From the NCBI GenBank assembly GCA_029256065.1, contig JAQSYT010000006.1, forward strand, positions 1 through 50,646: a DNA stretch of 50,646 nt, in the 5' to 3' direction. A model generated the notes under the pieces. The model was given only the letters and a program-made list of their open reading frames with translations. It ran no database searches and had not been told where the DNA came from. Below are positions 44,537 to 50,646 of the stretch, piece after piece; position 1 is the first letter of the stretch; each line of letters starts with the position of its first letter. This stretch comes from Paenibacillaceae bacterium. Its GTDB lineage: Bacteria > Bacillota > Bacilli > Paenibacillales > NBRC-103111. Made by a program: the position numbers and the translations under genes.

Positions 44537-45604
44537 TTGGCTACTATTGAGGATGTTGCCAGGATTGCAGGAGTATCGAAAAGCACCGTTTCCAATGTAT
44601 TTTCCAAAAAGCGTCCCATTAGCAAGGATGTAGCAGACAGGGTGCTTCAGGCGGCGCAGAAGCTGAGCTACAAGCCCAACTATTGGGCCAAAAGTCTGGC
44701 CGGCGGCAAAACCCGGATTATCGGGATCAGCATGGAGGGGGAGCAGATCCAGTTCGGCGCGTTCCATATGGCCCTTCTAAACGGCGTACTGAAGGAATGC
44801 TATAGCCGGGGCTACAGGCTGCTGGTCAACACGCTGCCCAAGGCATTCGCCAGCCTGCCGGAGAATCTGGCGTCCAATCCGGTGGACGGGGAAATTGTCC
44901 TGGACCCTACCGTCCATGATTCCCGTCTCCGGGAGCGGCTGCAGGAGCATTTGCCCGTTGTGGTCATTGGACGGCCTCCGGCCGCCTATGAAACCAGAGT
45001 CTCGTATGTGGACAACGACAATGTGGGCGCCGCTTTTCAGGTAACTGAATATCTGCTTGCTTTGGGGCACCGGCGGATTCTTTTCCTGAATGCGCCTGCT
45101 GACAGAACGGTGGCCCATGACAGGGAAACAGGCTACCGGGAAGCGTTCCGGAGCCGGGAGGTTTCACCGGACAGGGAGCTCTTGACCTACCGTCCCCCGG
45201 GAGCCAAAAGCTCCGTGGATTTCGGCTACCGCGCCACACTTGCGTACATCACCCGCCACCCTGACATTACTGCCATCATTACCGACACTGACAAGGTAGC
45301 CCTGGGGGTATACCAGGCTGCCGACGAGCTGGGTCTTTCCGTCCCGGGCCGGCTGTCCGTCTTTTCCTTCAGCGTGGAGCCTGGCTACGGCGCGGAATTT
45401 GCCCCTGCGTTAAGCTGTGTCCGGCTGGACGCCGAAGGTCTGGGAACCGAGGCCGCACGGCTTCTGCTGGAGAGCTGTGAGCAGCCCTCTCCCGCAGTCA
45501 AGCGCTCGATTATCTCCTCCGAGCTCTTGATCAGGGAATCCTGCGCCAGAGCAATTGAAACCGAAGTTGATGGATGCGTTCATCCGCATCAACCCAATAC
45601 ATGA
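44537..45604 (+). CDS. LacI family transcriptional regulator
   Basis: A 355-residue repressor. The N-terminal HTH is ATIEDVARIAGVSKSTVSN with the hinge helix KPNYWAKSLAGGKTR, followed by a periplasmic-binding-like sensor domain (about 60-335). The start is TTG at 44537 with AGGAGG eleven bases upstream. It precedes the binding protein and permease genes by 19 bp and is probably co-transcribed with them. Two palindromes with a shared AACCGGTT core upstream are the likely self-regulatory sites. The effector should be the sugar or derivative imported by the operon; identity unknown. Confidence 0.93.
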   Translation: MATIEDVARIAGVSKSTVSNVFSKKRPISKDVADRVLQAAQKLSYKPNYWAKSLAGGKTRIIGISMEGEQIQFGAFHMALLNGVLKECYSRGYRLLVNTLPKAFASLPENLASNPVDGEIVLDPTVHDSRLRERLQEHLPVVVIGRPPAAYETRVSYVDNDNVGAAFQVTEYLLALGHRRILFLNAPADRTVAHDRETGYREAFRSREVSPDRELLTYRPPGAKSSVDFGYRATLAYITRHPDITAIITDTDKVALGVYQAADELGLSVPGRLSVFSFSVEPGYGAEFAPALSCVRLDAEGLGTEAARLLLESCEQPSPAVKRSIISSELLIRESCARAIETEVDGCVHPHQPNT

Positions 45605-45623
45605 AATTAAAGGAGTGGGAGTT

Positions 45624-47072
45624 ATGGGAAACAACAAAACAAAGCTGGGTTTAACCGCGGTGATGGCCGCCATGATGCTGGCCGCTGCCGCCTGCGGCAG
45701 CCAATCGGAGCAGGACAGCGGAGCTTCGCCGGATCCGGCGGCATCGACAGCGGCTTCAGCGGCGCCTTCGGGCAGTCCGCAGAGCCAGAAGCATCTGCGC
45801 ATGATGGTGGGGGTTATCGGCGGCAAAACTCCCGAGGAGCATGCCCTTTTTGAAAAAGAGGTGGAACGCCTGACCGGCATTAAGGTCACCATGGAGAAGC
45901 CCAGCGGCAACATGAACGACAAGCTGCTGCCGGCCATTTCCGCAGGGGAAAAGTATGATCTGATCCAGGTGGACAAGCCACTGATGGAGATCCTCTACGA
46001 TCAAGGGGTGCTGATGCCTCTGGATGACAAAATCAAAGCCTCCTCCGTCATCTCCGACACGGCTGTATTCCCTGCCCAGGAATGGGATCAGGTGCGCCTG
46101 AAGGACGGCAAGGTCTACGGCATCTTCACCAAGTTCCAGGGCGGCACCATGCCGGTGGTCCGCCAGGATTGGATGGAGAAGCTGCAGCTCCAGGAGCCCA
46201 AAACCCTGGACGACTATTACAATGTCCTGAAGGCCTTCAAGGAAAAGGACCCCGACGGCAACGGCAAAGCGGATACCTATGGACTGAGCACAGCCGGTCT
46301 GTATGAAATCCAGGGATTTATGAGCGGAGCAGGGGTCAAGGCCGGTTATGTGGTGAAGGACGGCAAACGCACCATCCCTTACGCCTCTGAAGCGGCTATT
46401 CCCGTCTATGAATGGTTTGCCAAGCTGTACAAGGAAGGGATTCTCGATCCCAACTTCGCCACCAATGACTCCGGCAAAATGCGGGACCTGTTCCTGACCG
46501 ACCGTGTGGGCATGGTTACCTACTGGGATGCCTGGGTGGGCATGTTCAACAATACCCGGCTGCAGAAGGACCCGGCTGCCACCTTCAAGGCCAAGGGGCT
46601 GCTTCCTGCTCAAGGGCCGGACGGCAAGGTGATCATGCGCCGGGGCGATCCCAATGTCTGGATCATTCCGGTGAACTCCCCCGATCCGGCTGCAGCCATG
46701 AAATTCATCGAGTTCTGGAGCACCGAAAAGGGTAACATCCTCGGTACCTTGGGTATTGAAGGCGAGGACTACACTGTCAAGGATGGTAAGTATGAGCTGA
46801 CTCAAACAGGCAAGGACCACAGCCAGGATCACGGTTCGCCGTTTATTTACAATACCAAGTGGCAAAATCCCTTCGGCCTGCTGCCGGGGGTAAAGGAAGC
46901 CCAGCAGCTGGTATTGAAGCATGCCACTCTGGAAACCACCGGCTCCAGCTGGAAAGAAGTCGAGAAGATTCTGAACAATTACGCCCTTCAGGCCATGCAG
47001 GGCAAAATCCCCGCAGCCGACGCGGTGAAGAAAATGAATGACGAGCTGAAGGCTGCCAAGCTGATTGACTAA
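45624..47072 (+). CDS. Extracellular solute-binding lipoprotein, carbohydrate ABC type
   Basis: A 482-residue binding protein of the family 1 / LplA-LipO kind. The ATG at 45624 follows AAAGGAG; earlier in-frame codons overlap lacI. The signal peptide ends in a lipobox, LAAAACGS with Cys-24, so it is lipid anchored outside the membrane. An acidic/Ser/Ala linker (about 26-50) precedes the two-lobe domain. KEKDPDGNGKADTYGLS is the calcium-site-like loop common to this group. It delivers the solute to the two permeases that follow. No ATPase gene is in the window; such systems commonly share an MsmX-type ATPase. Confidence 0.92.
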   Translation: MGNNKTKLGLTAVMAAMMLAAAACGSQSEQDSGASPDPAASTAASAAPSGSPQSQKHLRMMVGVIGGKTPEEHALFEKEVERLTGIKVTMEKPSGNMNDKLLPAISAGEKYDLIQVDKPLMEILYDQGVLMPLDDKIKASSVISDTAVFPAQEWDQVRLKDGKVYGIFTKFQGGTMPVVRQDWMEKLQLQEPKTLDDYYNVLKAFKEKDPDGNGKADTYGLSTAGLYEIQGFMSGAGVKAGYVVKDGKRTIPYASEAAIPVYEWFAKLYKEGILDPNFATNDSGKMRDLFLTDRVGMVTYWDAWVGMFNNTRLQKDPAATFKAKGLLPAQGPDGKVIMRRGDPNVWIIPVNSPDPAAAMKFIEFWSTEKGNILGTLGIEGEDYTVKDGKYELTQTGKDHSQDHGSPFIYNTKWQNPFGLLPGVKEAQQLVLKHATLETTGSSWKEVEKILNNYALQAMQGKIPAADAVKKMNDELKAAKLID

Positions 47073-47103
47073 AGCTTCAACCATGAAAGGGCGGTGAACG
47101 AAT

Positions 47104-48087
47104 ATGGCTGCGGATAACCAGCTGGCTATCCCTCAAACAGGCAGCCGGGAAACCGGGAACCGTGCCATCCGCAAGGGAGGCGGCCGGCGCGCTGCCGGAA
47201 GCCTTCCCATGCTGCGCAGACTGTGGACGCGGTACGGTATTTTCTATTTGATGATGATTCCGGTGATTGCCTACTTCCTGACGTTTTCCTACTACCCGCT
47301 GGTGCGGGGGTTCCTCATCAGCTTCCAGAAATTCAGGGTCATCGGCGACCGCCCTTTTGTGGGGCTGGACAATTACCGGACCGTGCTGTCGGACCCGGAC
47401 TTCTGGAGAATGCTGGTCAACACCCTTATGATCGGCGGAGGCATTCTTGTTCTGGGTTTTGCCGCACCGCTGGTGGTGGCCCTGTCCTTAAACGAGGTTG
47501 GACGCGTCTGGTTCAAGAAGCTGACCCAGATGATCGTGTATCTGCCCCATCTGTTCTCCTGGATCGTGGTGGCGGGTATCTGGATTTTTATGCTGACCCC
47601 CGACGGCGGGCTGGTGAACGAGCTGCGGGAATGGTTCGGCTTGCCTCCTATCCACTTCTTGGCGAAAAAGGATTACAGCCGATGGGCCATGGTTATGGCA
47701 GCTGTGTGGAAGGATGCGGGCTATACCTGCATTATTTATCTGGCCGCTATTGTAGGCCTGAATCCCTCCTTGTTCGAGGCGGCCAGGATCGACGGCGCCA
47801 ACCGCTGGCAGCTGGTTCGGCATATTACTCTGCCGCAGCTGATGCCGGCTATGCAGGTGGTGCTGATGCTGTCCGTCATGGGGGTACTGCGGATCTTTGA
47901 CCAGATTTTTGCCATGCGCAATCCTGCTATTGAGCGGTATGTGGATGTTCTGATGATCTATACCTACGAAAAAGGTCTGGTGAAATTCGATATGGGTGTG
48001 GCCAATGCCGCAGGCTGTCTGGTGATTGCCGCCACAGTGCTGCTGACTCTGGCTGTGCGCCGGGCAGCCGGGAATGGGGAGAGGTGA
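47104..48087 (+). CDS. Carbohydrate ABC permease, LplB type
   Basis: A 327-residue membrane subunit. After a basic, disordered N-terminus (about 1-38) there are six membrane helices. The EAA loop EAARIDGANRWQLVRHITLP (about 229-248), which docks the ATPase, is intact. AAGGGCGG precedes the ATG. It lies 31 bp after the binding protein and 4 bp before the second permease, indicating one operon. Confidence 0.94.
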   Translation: MAADNQLAIPQTGSRETGNRAIRKGGGRRAAGSLPMLRRLWTRYGIFYLMMIPVIAYFLTFSYYPLVRGFLISFQKFRVIGDRPFVGLDNYRTVLSDPDFWRMLVNTLMIGGGILVLGFAAPLVVALSLNEVGRVWFKKLTQMIVYLPHLFSWIVVAGIWIFMLTPDGGLVNELREWFGLPPIHFLAKKDYSRWAMVMAAVWKDAGYTCIIYLAAIVGLNPSLFEAARIDGANRWQLVRHITLPQLMPAMQVVLMLSVMGVLRIFDQIFAMRNPAIERYVDVLMIYTYEKGLVKFDMGVANAAGCLVIAATVLLTLAVRRAAGNGER

Positions 48088-48091
48088 GAGC

Positions 48092-49045
48092 ATGAAGGTG
48101 ATGCAAGCCGCGACTGAAGCAGCAAAAGGACCAAGCAGCAGCGCCGGAGTAACCGGACTGGGCAAGCTCCGTGATCCGGGGCACTTGCGGGGCAGCAGCG
48201 GCTGGGGAAGCCGTTTGTTCGACATCCTCAACACCCTGTTCCTCTTGTTTCTGGTGTCCACCATGGTGATCCCTCTACTCAATACATTGGCCCTCTCCTT
48301 CTCCGACGGGCTGGCATCCATGGAGCCCCGGATCATTCTCTGGCCGGAGACCTTCAGCACGGAGGGCTACTCCACTGTGTGGAACAAGATCCAGCTGGGA
48401 CGGCCGTTCTGGAACAATACCATTGTCACTGTGTGGGGAACGCTCGGCCATGTTTGCCTCTGCGCCTTGGCAGGATATGTCCTCATTCAACGGGGACTGC
48501 CGGGCAGAAAATTCTTGACCGGCTTCATTATGCTGACCATGATGGTTCCCTTCGAAACCATCATGCTCCCCGTGTATATTGTGAACAAGGAGCTGGGTCT
48601 GCTCAACTCCCTTTCGGCGCTGATCGTCAACGGCATTGTGTCCGGCTTCAGCATTCTCCTGATGCGCAGCTTTTTTTCCGCAGTGCCTTGGGAGCTGGGG
48701 GAATCCTCCAGGCTTGACGGGGCGGGAGAGCTGCGGATATTCTTAACCATATATATTCCCCTGTCCGCGGCGGGGCTGGCCACTGTCACCCTGTTCGAAT
48801 TCGTGGGCAAATGGAACCACTTCACATCCGCCGTGCTGTTTCTGAACAATCCGGCCAAGTATACCCTGCAGGTGGCGCTGAAGGCGCTGATCATCGACAC
48901 CTCCTCCACCTCCAGCAATTTTCTCATCACCAAAAATGTCCGGATGGCAGGTATTGTTATTGCCTTGTTACCGCTCATTATCATTTATCCGTTTGTCCAG
49001 CGCTTCTTTGTGAAGGGAATCATCGCTGGGGCAACCAAGGAATAG
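48092..49045 (+). CDS. Carbohydrate ABC permease, LplC/YtcP type
   Basis: A 317-residue membrane subunit and partner of the preceding LplB-like permease. The ATG at 48092 is preceded by GAGAGGTGAGAG; the upstream in-frame ATG at 48074 lies within the first permease. Six helices follow a Gly/Ser-rich N-terminus. The EAA loop reads ESSRLDGAGELRIFLTIYIP (about 211-230). It is co-transcribed with the neighbours and 11 bp from the next gene. Confidence 0.94.
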   Translation: MKVMQAATEAAKGPSSSAGVTGLGKLRDPGHLRGSSGWGSRLFDILNTLFLLFLVSTMVIPLLNTLALSFSDGLASMEPRIILWPETFSTEGYSTVWNKIQLGRPFWNNTIVTVWGTLGHVCLCALAGYVLIQRGLPGRKFLTGFIMLTMMVPFETIMLPVYIVNKELGLLNSLSALIVNGIVSGFSILLMRSFFSAVPWELGESSRLDGAGELRIFLTIYIPLSAAGLATVTLFEFVGKWNHFTSAVLFLNNPAKYTLQVALKALIIDTSSTSSNFLITKNVRMAGIVIALLPLIIIYPFVQRFFVKGIIAGATKE

Positions 49046-49056
49046 GAGGCGGCCCC

Positions 49057-50577
49057 ATGCGGCTAGAGCTTGTAAGGGACATTATGTCCCATGAGGAAAA
49101 AACATACATCGAGGTGCCCTTTGTGGTGCCCGAAAATGTAGAACGTCTTTCGGTATCCATGAAGGTGGAGGATTTACCCGGGGAAAATCCGGATGAGTTT
49201 GCGGCAGTAGAAAGCGACAATGCCGAATTGGGACAACCGGAACAGGAGATGCCCGCAGAACAGAAGGAAAGTAGCGGGCAGCCAGCTGCAGCTGCCGGCG
49301 CTCCCAAACCGACCAACGGGTTCGGCATCCGCCTCCCGTCCCTCAAAACCACCATCGTGGATTTGGGCATCCGCGATTCCGCCACCATGCGGGGCTGGAG
49401 CGGCGGCGCCCGCAGCTTCTTCGAAATCGGACCGGAGGAGGCCACTCCGGGTTATATTCCGGGAGCGCTGCTTCCGGGAGAATGGAAGATCGTCCTGGGC
49501 GCCTACCGGGTTCCCGCAGCCGGCTGCCGGGTGACCGTGGAGGTGCAGCTGGAAGAAGGGCAAGCACGCTGGCTGAAGGGCGAGCTCCATGCCCACACTA
49601 ACCATAGTGACGGGCAATACTCCCTGCCGGAGGCCATTAAGCTGGCCGAGCAGGCAGGGCTGGATTTTCTCGCCTTGACAGATCACAATACAGTGAGCCA
49701 AAATATCGCCCGCCACCGCCTGGAGACGGACCTTACGCTGATCCCGGCCATGGAGCTGACCACCCTCTCCGGCCATTGCAATCTGTATGGACTGGAAGCA
49801 CCGGCGGATGATTTCCGCGCGCGTGAGCCGGAGGATGCCATCGGGCTGATGCGCACCGCGAAGGAGCGGGGCGCTTATATCTCGCTGAACCATCCCCATT
49901 GCAGCAATTGCGGCTGGAAGTGGGGCTTCGACGTTCCCCATGACTGGGTGGAGGTCTGGAACGGCCCCTGGCGCGAGGATAACCGGAAAACGCTGGATTG
50001 GTGGCAGGAACAGCTGGCAGCGGGGCGCAGGCTCACCGCCATCGGCGGCAGCGATTTCCACCGCCCCCATCCGTATATCCGCCACGGCGCCCCCTGCAAC
50101 TGGATTTATGCCACCGGCCGCTCGGTGAATGCCATTCTCCGTGCTGTGGACCGCGGCCGGGTCACCCTGTCCCATTCACCGGAGGGACCCCGGCTGACCC
50201 TATCCATCGGGCAGTGGGGAATGGGAGATCTAATTCCCGCCGGGGAAGCGGAAGGGCTGTGGCTGGATGTGCAGGCTTCAGGCGGCCTGCTGCCCGGCGA
50301 TGTGCTGCGGGTATATTCCGCCAACGGCTTGGAGGAGGAGCGGGTTCTGGATATGGGAGAAGCCGCGGCGGGTTGTGAGGCTGGAATTGGCTGCGGAACT
50401 GGAGGCGGGACCAGCGGAAACAAAAGCAGCGGCGGTACCCTGCTGGAGCTGCTTCCCCGCGAACGGCTGTTTTACCGGGCGGAGCTTTGGCGGTATGCCG
50501 AGGAAGCAGACGGGCTTTCCTTGGCAGCCCTAACCAATCCGATTTATATTTCCCCCACAGGTGGCATTGCGTTTTAA
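49057..50577 (+). CDS. CehA/McbA family PHP-domain metallohydrolase
   Basis: A 506-residue hydrolase, probably cytosolic, with no signal peptide. The ATG at 49057 follows AGGAGG; the longer frame overlaps the permease. An N-terminal beta-rich region (about 1-175, interrupted by a Gln/Glu/Ala-rich insert at 50-90) precedes the PHP metal site: KGELHAHTNHSDG, LALTDHNT, SLNHPH and GGSDFHRP supply the His/Asp/Glu ligands. A Gly/Ser/Cys-rich loop lies near 430-460. It is last gene of the LacI-ABC operon, so it likely cleaves the imported compound, for example a phosphate or other ester of a sugar. The substrate is inference. Confidence 0.9.
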   Translation: MRLELVRDIMSHEEKTYIEVPFVVPENVERLSVSMKVEDLPGENPDEFAAVESDNAELGQPEQEMPAEQKESSGQPAAAAGAPKPTNGFGIRLPSLKTTIVDLGIRDSATMRGWSGGARSFFEIGPEEATPGYIPGALLPGEWKIVLGAYRVPAAGCRVTVEVQLEEGQARWLKGELHAHTNHSDGQYSLPEAIKLAEQAGLDFLALTDHNTVSQNIARHRLETDLTLIPAMELTTLSGHCNLYGLEAPADDFRAREPEDAIGLMRTAKERGAYISLNHPHCSNCGWKWGFDVPHDWVEVWNGPWREDNRKTLDWWQEQLAAGRRLTAIGGSDFHRPHPYIRHGAPCNWIYATGRSVNAILRAVDRGRVTLSHSPEGPRLTLSIGQWGMGDLIPAGEAEGLWLDVQASGGLLPGDVLRVYSANGLEEERVLDMGEAAAGCEAGIGCGTGGGTSGNKSSGGTLLELLPRERLFYRAELWRYAEEADGLSLAALTNPIYISPTGGIAF

Positions 50578-50646
50578 GGCAGAATCTTATTCCCAAGCAC
50601 GCTATGCAAATATGCCAGCATGCCAAAAAGGCCGGACCCCGGATTT
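50578..50646. other. Right-edge spacer
   Basis: No gene. AAAAAGGCCGG ... CCCCGG at 50623-50642 may be the first part of a terminator cut by the window end. Confidence 0.3.

Overview
The window looks like chromosomal DNA from a spore-forming, low-oxygen-capable Firmicute of the Paenibacillus type. This is judged from gene content, not from a database match. The backbone genes lie in the order known from Bacillus subtilis: ruvC-ruvA-ruvB, queA, tgt, yajC, TIGR04086/yrzE-like, DUF421/yrbG-like, spoVB, comN, secD/secF, recJ, apt, relA, dtd, hisS, aspS, tcdA. Traits pointing to Paenibacillaceae are separate secD and secF genes, a long SpoIID/LytB protein between ruvB and queA, an LplABC-like sugar ABC operon, many AraC/LacI regulators, and intergenic spaces full of short palindromic repeats. 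Nearly all backbone genes are on the minus strand.

Region by region. 1-640: four tandem 69-bp hairpin repeats, then the 5' leader of a minus-strand T-box operon whose gene lies beyond the left edge. 700-1830: zinc-type cation diffusion facilitator behind an ArsR-type operator. 1884-6536: hisS-aspS-tcdA with its own T-box leader and promoter. 6540-7230: an extremely acidic 102-residue protein behind a structured leader. 7240-12752: membrane-anchored FAD oxidoreductase, hemZ, and an AraC regulator divergent from a short-chain dehydrogenase. 13112-18050: dtd, bifunctional relA, a uracil permease, and a small Cys-rich protein behind an Fnr box. 18109-24366: apt, recJ, a second cation diffusion facilitator, secF, secD. 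24613-27972: comN, spoVB, DUF421, TIGR04086. 28037-32268: a response regulator of REC-SARP type overlapping a sensor protein with two kinase modules. 32382-39453: yajC, tgt, queA, SpoIID-like, ruvB, ruvA, ruvC. 39454-40265: repeat-dense spacer. 40266-44313: CapA-like lipoprotein, a short AraC-type regulator with an overlapping cysteine-peptidase-fold protein, aldo/keto reductase. 44403-50577: LacI regulator with two matching operators, then a lipoprotein-permease-permease-PHP hydrolase operon.

How the parts connect. The housekeeping genes cover translation (aspS, hisS, dtd, tcdA, tgt, queA), stringent response and purine salvage (relA, apt), recombination (ruvABC, recJ), secretion (yajC, secDF) and sporulation (spoVB, possibly the SpoIID-like protein). 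The accessory genes cover metal efflux, pyrimidine uptake, surface sensing and carbohydrate import.

The strongest unexplained signals are: a hairpin repeat family that sits between the T-box terminator and the coding region at both T-box loci; a Cys-rich small protein under a perfect Fnr palindrome; a 102-residue protein with 51 acidic and no basic residues; twin LacI operators, one of them on the -10 box; and a SpoIID domain interrupted by an SH3-like segment. No transposase, CRISPR array, prophage, rRNA or tRNA gene was seen.
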